Origin: Larkinella humicola
GTDB lineage: Bacteria > Bacteroidota > Bacteroidia > Cytophagales > Spirosomataceae
Reading direction: 5' to 3'
NCBI RefSeq assembly: GCF_008727875.1
Contig: NZ_VTWS01000005.1
Location: 310,001-374,000, forward strand
DNA: 64,000 bases
Shown here: positions 16,240 to 24,898 of the stretch, piece by piece
Numbering within the stretch: position 1 is the stretch's first letter
Layout: every line of letters starts with the position of its first letter
The notes under the pieces: model-generated
Database searches by the model: none
What the model saw: the letters and a program-made list of their open reading frames with translations, nothing else
What the model was told of the DNA's origin: nothing
Program-made: the position numbers and the translations under genes

Positions 16240-18102
16240 ATGAAAACCATTGGTGCAAACTATACCGGTAACGGTTCCTGTGTTTTTACGGTTTGGGCGC
16301 CGGAGAAAGAATCCATGATACTCCAGCTTCTCGACCCTGCCGAACGCCAAATTCCCATGCAGCGCGTGGAATGGGGTTATTTTTGCGCAGAAGTGACGGA
16401 CGTTCAGCCGGATACGCGGTATTTTTTCAAACCGGACGGTGGGAAGGCCTACTCCGATCCGGCCTCTCATTTCCAGCCCGAAGGCGTTCACGGCCCCTCG
16501 GCGGTGGTCGACCACTCCGCCCATGCCTGGCAGGATCAGAACTGGCGGGGCCTGCCCTTCCGCGATCTGATTCTGTATGAGCTGCACGTCGGCACGTTTA
16601 CGCCCGAAGGCACGTTCGAAGCCATCATTCCCCGGCTCGATGCGTTGATGGAAACCGGGATCAACGCCCTTGAGATCCTGCCTGTCGCCCAGTTTCCCGG
16701 CACCCGAAACTGGGGCTACGACGGCGTCTACCTGTATTCGGTTCAAAATTCCTACGGTGGTCCGGCCGGGCTGAAAAAGCTGGTAGATGCCTGCCACGCC
16801 CGCGGTATGGCGGTTTTTCTGGACGTAGTCTACAACCACATGGGCCCCGAAGGCAACTATTTCAGCCAGTTTGGGCCTTATTTCAACCCTAAATACCACA
16901 CGCCCTGGGGCGACGCCATCAATTTCGACGACGAATGGTCGGATGGTGTACGGGATTATTTCTCCAACAATCCACTGCACTGGTTTGAGCATTACCACAT
17001 CGACGGGCTTCGGTTCGATGCCATTCATGCCGTGTTCGATATGGGTGCATTCCACATTTGGGAGCTGGTTCACCAGGAAGTCAAACTGTTGGAAAAACGG
17101 GTGGGGCGTTCGCTGCATTTGGTGGCCGAATCAGATCTGAACGACCCGCGCATCATCAAAACGCCCGAGATGGGTGGCTTCGGTTTCGATGCCCAGTGGC
17201 TCGATGATTTTCACCACGCGCTGTACGTTCTGATCCATAAAGAAGGCAAAGACCGCTACGGCGATTTCGGCCAGATGGAGCAACTGGCCAAAGCCTACAC
17301 CGACGGTTTTGTGGTCAGCGGAGAATATGCTTCTTTCCGAAAACGGAAGTTCGGGGCTTCGTCGGCGGGCCTGCCGGGCGATCAGTTTGTGGTTTTTAAC
17401 CTCAACCACGATCAGGTCGGCAACCGCGTCGGGGGCGAACGGCTGTCGGTGCTGGTTGATTTCGAGCGGCAAAAAGTGGCCGCAGCCGCCGTCTTGCTGT
17501 CGCCGTATGTACCGTTGCTGTTCATGGGGGAAGAATACGCCGAAGAGGCCCCCTTCTATTATTTTGTCGATCACTCCGAAGAAGCGCTGATCCGGGCGGT
17601 GCAGGAAGGCCGCCGGGATGAATTTGCCGCTTTTGGCTGGACCGACGACCCGAAAGATCCCTTTGACAAAGCGACGTTTGCCGACTCCATCCTGCAATGG
17701 GAAAAGCGCACGGAAGGCAAACACCGAATTATGCTCGACTGGCACCGGACACTGATCGCCCTGCGCCGAACCGAGCCGGTGTTGCAGAACGTCGCTAAAA
17801 ACGACCTGCGCGTCACGGTTCTGGAGCAATCCGGTTTTGTCCTGGATCGCCAAACGGCTGACGGACAATCGCATATCCTCAGTCTGTTCAATCTGTCCGA
17901 CGAAGCGGTTTCGTACGCACTGCCCACCTGGGCATCGTCCTGGGACAAAATCCTGGATTCGAAAGAACCCAACTGGCAGGAGGTTGTCGCGTCAGAAACC
18001 GCCCTGCTGCCCGCACAGGCCGAACCCGGCCAGCCCATCAGTCTGCCGCCCTGCAGTGTCACTCTGTACCGCACCCACGGCCCGGCAGCGAGCCCTTTTT
18101 AG
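16240..18102 (+). CDS. treZ: Malto-oligosyltrehalose trehalohydrolase
   Basis: A 620-residue GH13 enzyme that releases trehalose from maltooligosyl-trehalose, the second step of the TreY/TreZ pathway. An N-terminal CBM48-like beta domain (NGSCVFTVWAPEKESMILQL) precedes the barrel. Family hallmarks are LYELHVGTFTPEGTF, NWGYDGVYLYSVQNSYGGP, and catalytic Asp260 (DGLRFDAIHA) and Glu297 (HLVAESDLND), with a later Asp in FNLNHDQVGNR. Its partner TreY is encoded convergently at 19013-23248 as part of a fusion protein. The Arg/Lys-poor C-terminal domain is of normal size. No TreX debranching enzyme is visible in the window; the GH13 glucosidase sits upstream in the same operon. Confidence 0.95.
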   Translation: MKTIGANYTGNGSCVFTVWAPEKESMILQLLDPAERQIPMQRVEWGYFCAEVTDVQPDTRYFFKPDGGKAYSDPASHFQPEGVHGPSAVVDHSAHAWQDQNWRGLPFRDLILYELHVGTFTPEGTFEAIIPRLDALMETGINALEILPVAQFPGTRNWGYDGVYLYSVQNSYGGPAGLKKLVDACHARGMAVFLDVVYNHMGPEGNYFSQFGPYFNPKYHTPWGDAINFDDEWSDGVRDYFSNNPLHWFEHYHIDGLRFDAIHAVFDMGAFHIWELVHQEVKLLEKRVGRSLHLVAESDLNDPRIIKTPEMGGFGFDAQWLDDFHHALYVLIHKEGKDRYGDFGQMEQLAKAYTDGFVVSGEYASFRKRKFGASSAGLPGDQFVVFNLNHDQVGNRVGGERLSVLVDFERQKVAAAAVLLSPYVPLLFMGEEYAEEAPFYYFVDHSEEALIRAVQEGRRDEFAAFGWTDDPKDPFDKATFADSILQWEKRTEGKHRIMLDWHRTLIALRRTEPVLQNVAKNDLRVTVLEQSGFVLDRQTADGQSHILSLFNLSDEAVSYALPTWASSWDKILDSKEPNWQEVVASETALLPAQAEPGQPISLPPCSVTLYRTHGPAASPF

Positions 18103-18354
18103 TCCGCCAGCGTCATACGGATGAGACCCTGGAATCGCATGGACGGAACTGGCTTTTAGGAAATCCCCGTTCTTTGGCATTCGATCGGCCATCCCTCCGA
18201 GATGATTCAGCTTGTAGCGGTGGATTTTAACCCAACCAATCATGTGAAAACCGAATCCAAAAAATCCCATAGGGATGATTCATTTTGTAACGGGCGAACA
18301 ATTAATCAATCACTGATTTTTATTAGGACTTACGTCTGATAATTCAATCACACG

Positions 18355-18458
18355 TTCGCTTTCTGCCCCTAAAGGACGGTCGGCCGCTGCCGGACTTTTA
18401 ACATCCAGATTAAGCCGCGTCCAAGTCCCCTTTAGGGGATTTAGGGGCAGAAAGCGAA
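18355..18458. repeat. Inverted-repeat element, family 1 copy A
   Basis: Perfect 19-bp arms (TTCGCTTTCTGCCCCTAAA at 18355-18373 and its complement at 18440-18458) enclose a core with GGACGGTCGGCCGCTGCCGG and a later CGCGTCCAAGTCC. The same core occurs in reverse orientation at 39434-39547 (copy B). The left arm here lacks one of the two CCCCTAAA units present in copy B. The outer bases TTCGCTTTCTG are specific to this copy. Confidence 0.88.
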
Positions 18459-18644
18459 AGTCCTATTTATAATGAAGTTGTTTAAGATTGCGTAGGAACA
18501 GAATACTAAATGTAAAATTAATACTGTGCGAAGGATTGATTTTGCCGAATAGCCTTTGGGGTTTAAGCAAAGTATGCTTTTAAAATGACCTTTTTATCTA
18601 TTGGTTTTTGACCCCCATTTCGCCACCATAAAGCAACCCCGGGC

Positions 18645-18760
18645 AGACTGGGCCGCGTAGCGGACGAATGTTTGTAGCAAGACGCAGGTATGCTCGCAGT
18701 CCAGCGTGCTGTCAGGCACACGCCTTGCTACAAGCATCTGTCCGCTACGCGGCCCAGTCT
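18645..18760. repeat. Inverted-repeat element, 21-bp arms
   Basis: Arms of 21 bp (AGACTGGGCCGCGTAGCGGA plus C at 18645-18665, complement at 18740-18760) are perfect. Inside them, after a partly unpaired stretch, a second perfect 10-bp stem follows (TTGTAGCAAG at 18672-18681 with CTTGCTACAA at 18724-18733). The central loop is about 42 bases. There is no reading frame or U-run. Confidence 0.88.
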
Positions 18761-18851
18761 CTTACCGTTCGCTTCAATGCATACGATACAGAAAATTTTA
18801 CGCCAACATCCCAACCTTGAAGCACGGAGAAAAATCCTGCGTACAGTACTG

Positions 18852-18929
18852 ATGTAAAATGATGAATGCTAAATGTAAAAAGAGTTCTCAATCCAGCATC
18901 CCTTACATTTAGCATTCATCATTTTACAT
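18852..18929. repeat. Inverted-repeat element, 27-bp A/T-rich arms
   Basis: Perfect 27-bp arms lie at 18852-18878 (starting ATGTAAAATGATGAATGC) and 18903-18929, with a 24-base loop. The right arm leads directly into tandem direct repeats of the same sequence. Confidence 0.85.
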
Positions 18930-18961
18930 TTAGTATTCATCATTTTACATTTAGTATTTCC
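18908..18961. repeat. Tandem 21-bp direct repeats
   Basis: The unit TTTAG(C/T)ATTCATCATTTTACA occurs at 18908-18928 and 18929-18949, followed by a partial third unit (TTTAGTATTTCC) from 18950. The repeats extend the right arm of the adjacent inverted repeat, as if that arm had been duplicated by slippage. With two and a half units and no spacers, it is not a CRISPR. Confidence 0.8.
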
Positions 18962-19012
18962 TTTCTTTTTATTCTGTTTTGAAGAAAAAGAAAATCCTAA
19001 ACAGATTCTATG

Positions 19013-22000
19013 TTACCAGCGGTTATAGAGCGTTGCCCACGCCCGAAGCCGATTCTCGGCTTCGTCGGTCAATTGCCCCGGCAGCAGCCGCCAGAGCCAG
19101 TTGTTGGCGGTGGCCGCCGGGGTATTGATCCGGGCGGTTTCGTCCAGCCCCAGCACATCCTGCACCGGCAGAATCACCGTTCTGGCCACCGAGGCATACA
19201 CCAGTTGCCCCAACGCCAGATGCACGGTTTTCTCGGAAACCGGTTTACCGACGTATTCCGCTACGGTTTTCTGTTCGGTTGGGCTCAGGCTTTGCCGGTA
19301 CCAGCCCCGGGTTGTGTTGTTGTCGTGCGTACCGGTATAGGCAATGAAATTCGGCGTGTACTGGTGGGGAATGTGCGGAGAGAGTGGCAACACCTCCTGA
19401 AAAGCAAACTGAACAACCTTCATGCCCGGCAACTGAAACGCGTCGCGTAGCTGATAAACCGCTTCGCTGATGTCGCCCAAATCCTCCGCCACTAAGGGCA
19501 GAGTGCCCAGTTCCTGGTGCAGAACCCGGAAAAAATCGCCCCCCGGCCCCGGTTTCCACTCGCCCCGGATGGCGGTTTTCTCCCCGGCCGGAATTTCCCA
19601 GTATTCCGACAGCGCGCGAAAGTGGTCGATGCGCACCAGATCGAACAACTCCGCATTTTTCCGGATGCGCCGAATCCACCAGTCGTAGCCGCGCTCTTTG
19701 AGCCGATCCCAGCGAAAAACCGGCATCCCCCAAAGCTGACCGTCGGCGTTAAAATAATCCGGTGGCACCCCGGCGACCGTGATCAGTTTCCCCGATTCAT
19801 CCAGGCTGAACAGTTCCGGGTGCGACCACACATCCGCCGAATCATAGCTCACGTAAAACGGCAAATCGCCCAGCAGGTGAATGCCCCGCTGATTACAATA
19901 GGCTTTGAGGCTCTGCCACTGCCGGTCGAAACTGAACTGCAACCAGCGTACCTTCTCCAGTTCGGCCTGATGAGCTTCCGCAAACGCCCGCAACGCTTCC
20001 GGCTGGCGCAGCCGGTATTCTTCCGGCCACTCATACCACGGCTGCCCCTGAAATTTCTGTTTCAGGCCCATATACAGCACAAAGTCGGTGAGCCAGTGGG
20101 CTTCGCGCTGGCAAAACGCCCGAAACCGGCTTTGCAACGGGCTGGCTTTCAGTTGGGAGAAATTCCGGTAGGCTTTCTCCAGAAGAACATTCCGAACCCG
20201 CTCGGCTCCGGCATAATCCACCTGCCCGGTGGTCGGAAGCTGGTGCGTGCGCAGCAGCTCCCAATCCAGCAAACCGTCCTGCGCCAGGGCTTCCGGACTC
20301 AGCAGCAGGGTGTTGCCGGCCATGCTGGAATAGGTGCTGTAGGGCGAATGTCCCGCGCCCGCTTCCGTGGGATTGAGCGGCAGAATTTGCCAGTAATGCT
20401 GGCGGCTGCGGCTCAGAAAATCGGCAAAAGTGCGCGCTTCCGGCCCCAAATCGCCGATGCCAAAAGCCGAAGGGAGAGACGTAACGGGCAACAGCAGGCC
20501 CGCGCTCCGGTCGGTAAAAGCCGGTTGTAGTTTCAAAACCGCCAGCGGCAGTGTTTTGAAAACATCTTTCACCGCAATGCCATCCGTCGTGTTTCCGCTG
20601 GTCGGCAGCAGCACGTGCTTCCATTCGTCCGGTGCATCCGGTGGCAAAACAATCCGGGTATCTTTCCAGTCCAGAGCCGGAACGCTTTTGTTTTGCTGGC
20701 GGCTCATCACGGCCAGGTGCAGCGGAATGGCGACCACCAGCCAGGTTTGCCGGTGTCGGCGTGCAAACGCCAGCACATGCTCCCGGTAACGCCCTTCCAC
20801 CGCCAGCGGAATGTAGTCACCTTCGGCAAAGAGTTCGGTCGACTCCTGGTTTCGGGCGGTGAGCAAGGCATGGGTCAACCAGAGCTTGATTCGGGCGTCA
20901 AACCGGTTTTCCCACAGATGGCTTAACAGCGCATCCGACGGTGCCGAATCGGGATTGGTCAGTTCATCCAGCCATTGCCGGCGCTGGTCATAATCGACGG
21001 GTCGGCGGTTGTCGGGATCGACCAGACTCAGGTCCCACAACTCACACCCCTGATACACGTCGGGAACACCGGGGCAAGTGGCTTTGAGAACAACCTGCGC
21101 CAGGGAGTTGACAATTCCAAAATCAGCCAGTTGCCGGTGAAATTTCTGAAAGCTTTTCCAGAACGGTCGTTTCCGGTCGAGCAACTGCGCAACAAAATTC
21201 CGGGTAGCTTTCTCATACGCAGCGTCGGGCTCGTTCCAGCTCGAATGCCGTTTGGCCTCCCGCAAGGCTTTTTCCAGGTAGTTCTGAATCCGGTTTTCAA
21301 AATCGTCGTCGTCCTGGTCCGGCATGGGGTATGCCCCCACCAGCGTTTGGTAGATAAAGTATTCATCGTTGGCATCCGGCGCGCCCTTGTGTTTCAAACC
21401 GGCGTTTAGCTGCTGCCATTCCTGTACGGTTTTCAGCCATTCGTCGGGCAAATCCGTCAGCACGTTCAGCCGCGCCCGGACGTCTTCTCCGCGCTTGGTA
21501 TCGTGCGTCGAGGTGGCATTGAGGGCCAGCGGCCACTGCTGCCGGCGTTCCTGCATGGCCCGGTGAAAATCGGTCGGCGACAACCCGAAGGTTTCCGGCG
21601 AATCGCCCACTTCGTTGTGTGCGATCAGCCGGTTGTAGGTATACATCAGCGTGTCTTCCACCCCTTTGGCCATCAGCGGACCCGTAAATTGCATGCACCG
21701 CCGATACAAATGAGAAACCCGCTGGTTGTAGGCATCGTCGCCATCGGCCGGTTTTTGCAGCAGAATTTCTTCCAGCACATCGACCGCCGTGGCCAGTTCC
21801 GGTTTCTGGTTTTTTATTTCGGTCAGGATCGTCTGCACGGCTGCAGCCTCCCGCTCCTCCAACGGAAACGAGCTGCCGTAATACCGGTAAACCGGGCAAT
21901 ACACCAGAAACGCGCCGAGGGCCGCCTGCAGGCTGTCGGGGGGTAGAATAGTCAGGGCATTCTCATCCACCAGATTCAACTCCAGGAAAAACCGGTACAG

Positions 22001-23248
22001 GTTATTCAACTCGCCCTTCATGTGCTGCGCCAGAATGAACGCTTTTTTGTTCAGAATCTGCTGGTGAATGGGCGTGGCATCCGCAACGAGTTGCTGGTAG
22101 AAGTGCGTCAGAACCGGCTCGCTGGCCGGTTGCGTAAACAGGTTATTGACCTGAGCCAGAAACTCGTAGCCCGTGGTTCCCTGAATGGGCCAGGCGGGTT
22201 CCAGCGGTTCGCCGGGTTCCAGAATTTTTTCGACGATCAGGTACGTTTCTTCCCCGGCCAGTTCGCGGAGTCGTTCCAGATACGGGCCGGGGTCATACAG
22301 GCCGTCGATGTGATCGACGCGCAACCCGGTAAACACGCCCTCGACCACCAGGTCCTTGATGCCCTGATGAACGTAGGAAAACACCGCGTCATTTTGCACA
22401 TTCAGGCCAATCAGGCTGCTTACCGTAAAAAACCGCCGGAAATTGATCCGGCGATCGGTTTCCTGGTGGTGGCTCAACTGATACACCTGCTCGTCAGCCA
22501 GTTGGCGGAGTCGCTGCGGGTCGCGGTTGAGGGCGCTCAGACACGACTTGATGTAGGCCTTGACGACCGGGCTTTTCTGCAAGGACGTGAGCTGCTGCCG
22601 GAATTCGTTCATGCCCAGCGCATAGGCTTCGGGTTCTTCCACCAGTTGAAGGGGGCGGATCTGGTCGAGCAGTTGCTGAATCGATTCCAGCACCGGCTGA
22701 TCATCCAGAGGCTGCAAAACCGTTGGGTACGACCGCAGGCGCAACGGATAGGCCGTATCGAAATACCGCAGAACCAACCGTCCGTCCTGGTAAGCGACCT
22801 TAAGTTCCCGGTTTTTAATGACCTCATCGAGGGGTGCGCCCAGAAACGGAACCGCCAGCCGTCCGTGAAAAAGCTGGCTCGTCCAGACGGTATCGAAAAA
22901 AGGCATAAACCGCGACAACGGACCTTTTTCCAGCACGTCCATCAGCCACGGGTTGTTGGGATGAAACGCCATGTGGTTGGGAACGATGTCCTGCAACCAG
23001 CCGATGCCCTCCTTCCGGAGTTTTTTGCTGAGCGTTTTCAGTTGCTTTTCGGTGCCGATTTCCGGGTCGATGCGGTGCGGATTGACCCCGTCGTAGCCGT
23101 GCTGGCTGCCCGGTACGGATTCAAAAACGGGCGAGGCATAGAGCGTACCGACCCCCAGTTTCTTCAAATAAGGCCGTATTTTATCAAAATCACTGAACGT
23201 AAATCCACTATGAAATTGGATGCGATAGGTAGTAACCGGATTATTCAT
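19013..23248 (-). CDS. treY-malQ: Fusion of malto-oligosyltrehalose synthase (TreY) and 4-alpha-glucanotransferase (MalQ)
   Basis: A single uninterrupted 1411-residue frame. Residues 1 to about 895 are TreY (GH13): TYRIQFHSGFTFSDFDKIRP, LYASPVFESVPGSQHGYDG, nucleophile region GLRVDHIDGLYDPG, acid/base in YLIVEKILEPGE and the late LNATSTHDTKRGEDVRARL. From about residue 903 to the end is a complete GH77 MalQ: DRSAGLLLPVTSLPSAFGIG, YWQILPLNPT, the nucleophile region DLVRIDHFRALSEYWEIP, VAEDLGDISEAV and TGTHDNNTTRGWYR. TreY turns the reducing end of a maltodextrin into a trehalosyl unit. MalQ disproportionates maltodextrins and could supply chains long enough for TreY. TreZ (16240-18102) would finish the pathway. 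There is no frameshift or internal stop at the junction. Confidence 0.95.
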   Translation of the reverse strand: MNNPVTTYRIQFHSGFTFSDFDKIRPYLKKLGVGTLYASPVFESVPGSQHGYDGVNPHRIDPEIGTEKQLKTLSKKLRKEGIGWLQDIVPNHMAFHPNNPWLMDVLEKGPLSRFMPFFDTVWTSQLFHGRLAVPFLGAPLDEVIKNRELKVAYQDGRLVLRYFDTAYPLRLRSYPTVLQPLDDQPVLESIQQLLDQIRPLQLVEEPEAYALGMNEFRQQLTSLQKSPVVKAYIKSCLSALNRDPQRLRQLADEQVYQLSHHQETDRRINFRRFFTVSSLIGLNVQNDAVFSYVHQGIKDLVVEGVFTGLRVDHIDGLYDPGPYLERLRELAGEETYLIVEKILEPGEPLEPAWPIQGTTGYEFLAQVNNLFTQPASEPVLTHFYQQLVADATPIHQQILNKKAFILAQHMKGELNNLYRFFLELNLVDENALTILPPDSLQAALGAFLVYCPVYRYYGSSFPLEEREAAAVQTILTEIKNQKPELATAVDVLEEILLQKPADGDDAYNQRVSHLYRRCMQFTGPLMAKGVEDTLMYTYNRLIAHNEVGDSPETFGLSPTDFHRAMQERRQQWPLALNATSTHDTKRGEDVRARLNVLTDLPDEWLKTVQEWQQLNAGLKHKGAPDANDEYFIYQTLVGAYPMPDQDDDDFENRIQNYLEKALREAKRHSSWNEPDAAYEKATRNFVAQLLDRKRPFWKSFQKFHRQLADFGIVNSLAQVVLKATCPGVPDVYQGCELWDLSLVDPDNRRPVDYDQRRQWLDELTNPDSAPSDALLSHLWENRFDARIKLWLTHALLTARNQESTELFAEGDYIPLAVEGRYREHVLAFARRHRQTWLVVAIPLHLAVMSRQQNKSVPALDWKDTRIVLPPDAPDEWKHVLLPTSGNTTDGIAVKDVFKTLPLAVLKLQPAFTDRSAGLLLPVTSLPSAFGIGDLGPEARTFADFLSRSRQHYWQILPLNPTEAGAGHSPYSTYSSMAGNTLLLSPEALAQDGLLDWELLRTHQLPTTGQVDYAGAERVRNVLLEKAYRNFSQLKASPLQSRFRAFCQREAHWLTDFVLYMGLKQKFQGQPWYEWPEEYRLRQPEALRAFAEAHQAELEKVRWLQFSFDRQWQSLKAYCNQRGIHLLGDLPFYVSYDSADVWSHPELFSLDESGKLITVAGVPPDYFNADGQLWGMPVFRWDRLKERGYDWWIRRIRKNAELFDLVRIDHFRALSEYWEIPAGEKTAIRGEWKPGPGGDFFRVLHQELGTLPLVAEDLGDISEAVYQLRDAFQLPGMKVVQFAFQEVLPLSPHIPHQYTPNFIAYTGTHDNNTTRGWYRQSLSPTEQKTVAEYVGKPVSEKTVHLALGQLVYASVARTVILPVQDVLGLDETARINTPAATANNWLWRLLPGQLTDEAENRLRAWATLYNRW

Positions 23249-23545
23249 GAGTATCGGGTAAAGCCTGCGGATAAAGTCTGTTTCAAGAACCGTTGGTCAA
23301 CCGACAGGCTGGTTGGCAAACGGACGTGCCGGGATGAGCAGCTATGTATTAAGCAATGACCGGAATAGAATGTTTCGATCTTCAAACCGGAGTCCGTAAA
23401 AATTCCGGCAACCGGTGTAGAACGTGAAATTCTGAAGAACCAGTCCCCCCCTACCTCGTCAGTCCATTGCCTCTTTTTTTTACTCGACACCCGGTTCTCC
23501 CGATCTTCCTCTTTACATTTACCGGTACACCAGCCGTTCAATTGC

Positions 23546-24793
23546 ATGAACGTTTCCCCTGTTCCGTCCGATTTTTTACCCGTCCATTCACGCAGCAACC
23601 CTTTTCAGTCGTTCTGGATGGGGGGGTATGAATGCACCGATCAGCTCAATGCCTGGGGAAACCGGGTCGATTTTCTCCACATTACGGGTCATCTGCCACG
23701 CATTGACGATGATTATCGGAATCTGGCCCCGTTCGGCATCCAAACCGTCCGGGAAGGCATTCGCTGGAGCCAGGTCGAAAAGCGCCCGTATCAGTATGAC
23801 TGGCAAACGCTGGCGTTCATGATGGAACGGGGCCGGATGGCCGGGATTCAGCAGGTCTGGGATCTTTGCCATTTTGGATTTCCCGACGATCTGACGCCCC
23901 TGCATCCGCTGTTTGCGCGCCGGTTTGCTGCTCTGTGCCGGAGTTTCGTAGCGTTTTACCGCTCGGTGGACCCCTACAGTACCCTAATTGTAACCCCGAT
24001 CAACGAAGTCAGCTTTTTGTCGTGGCTGGGGGGCGATGCCCGCGGTACGTCGCCCTACTGTGTGGGGCAGGGCTGGGAAGTGAAATACGGTTTGATGCGC
24101 GCTTACATCGAGGGGGTGGCCGCCCTGCGGGAAGCCGACCCCAGCATCCGCATCCTGACCACCGAGCCCCTGGTCAATGTGGTACCACAACTGGATGCCA
24201 CGCCCGAACAGCTTGGGTTTGCGGCCCTGGCACACGAAAACCAGTTTCAGGCTACGGATATGCTCAGTGGCCGGCTGTGCCCGGAACTGGGCGGACAGCC
24301 CGACTACCTGGATGTGGTAGGCTTGAATTACTATTACAACAACCAGTGGATTGCCGGTTCCGGAGCGTTTTTGCCGTGGGCCAACGACGGATTCGATCCG
24401 CGCTGGCGGCCCCTGCGCGACCTGTTCCGGGAAGTGTATCGACGCTACCAGCGCCCCATCGTTCTTTCGGAAACGAGCCACCCCGGCGAAGATCGCCCCC
24501 AGTGGATTCAGTTTGTGGCCCGTGAAAGTGCGGCCGTCTTGAGCGGGGGCCTGCCACTCTGGGGAATTTGCCTGTACCCGATCATCGACCGGCCGGATTG
24601 GGATCACCTGACGCCCTGGCACCAGGCGGGGCTGTGGGACGCGGAGGGAACCAGCGACGGAACCGTTGCCCAACAACCGCCACACCAGGTGCTGAACCAG
24701 CCGTATGCCGACGCATTACGGGAAGTTCAGTCGGTTTTAGCCCGGGTTCAAAACCGTCTGATTTCGCAAGCCGGGCCGCTTCCTAACTTCTGA
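23546..24793 (+). CDS. GH1-like (clan GH-A) glycosidase family protein
   Basis: A 415-residue protein without a signal peptide. It has the fold signature of beta-glucosidase/6-phospho-beta-glucosidase-like TIM barrels: FQSFWMGGYECTDQLNAWG at the N-terminus, acid/base Glu154 in VTPINEVSF (the T-x-N-E motif) and nucleophile Glu309 in PIVLSETSHPGE. It is shorter than standard GH1 enzymes (about 450-480) and departs from them in sequence. The next gene, 105 bp downstream, is a glycosyltransferase; such pairs are also known near UDP-galactopyranose-mutase-like genes in other bacteria, which suggests a role in making or trimming a surface glycan rather than in nutrition. It is divergent from treY-malQ. 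Confidence 0.85.
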   Translation: MNVSPVPSDFLPVHSRSNPFQSFWMGGYECTDQLNAWGNRVDFLHITGHLPRIDDDYRNLAPFGIQTVREGIRWSQVEKRPYQYDWQTLAFMMERGRMAGIQQVWDLCHFGFPDDLTPLHPLFARRFAALCRSFVAFYRSVDPYSTLIVTPINEVSFLSWLGGDARGTSPYCVGQGWEVKYGLMRAYIEGVAALREADPSIRILTTEPLVNVVPQLDATPEQLGFAALAHENQFQATDMLSGRLCPELGGQPDYLDVVGLNYYYNNQWIAGSGAFLPWANDGFDPRWRPLRDLFREVYRRYQRPIVLSETSHPGEDRPQWIQFVARESAAVLSGGLPLWGICLYPIIDRPDWDHLTPWHQAGLWDAEGTSDGTVAQQPPHQVLNQPYADALREVQSVLARVQNRLISQAGPLPNF

Positions 24794-24898
24794 GCGCCCG
24801 ACCTTCCCCTTTCCGTCCGAATGGAGTTGAATAAATGATAATGGCTTCCTGTAAATACGGTTTGCCGGCGCAATGAATCATCTATAAACCATCAACAA

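Larger units (their letters stand above)
18103..19012. other. 910-bp gene-free convergent region filled with inverted repeats
   Basis: This gap separates the convergent treZ and treY-malQ genes. I see no plausible coding frame in it. It contains three unrelated inverted-repeat elements (18355-18458, 18645-18760 and 18852-18929) and a run of 21-bp direct repeats (18908-18961). Nothing is visible in 18103-18354 or 18459-18644, apart from a stray CTAAATGTAAAA near 18507 that matches the third element. Confidence 0.8.

Noticed and set aside
15571-17118. 515-codon open frame on the minus strand opposite the GH13 and treZ genes
   Set aside because: It is antisense to two clear enzyme genes with intact catalytic motifs and spans their junction. 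Its translation has no domain, and such long antisense frames are common at this base composition.
18355-18458. Complete insertion sequence or MITE with target-site duplication
   Set aside because: No transposase frame and no flanking direct repeat that I could confirm. The ends are not shared with the second copy, so I call it only an inverted-repeat element.
18908-18961. Possible CRISPR array (21-bp direct repeats)
   Set aside because: The units abut without spacers, there are only two and a half of them, and no cas gene is in the window.
22022-23359. 445-codon open frame on the plus strand opposite TreY
   Set aside because: It mirrors the TreY coding sequence, has no signal or motif and begins inside it. 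TreY homology is unambiguous.
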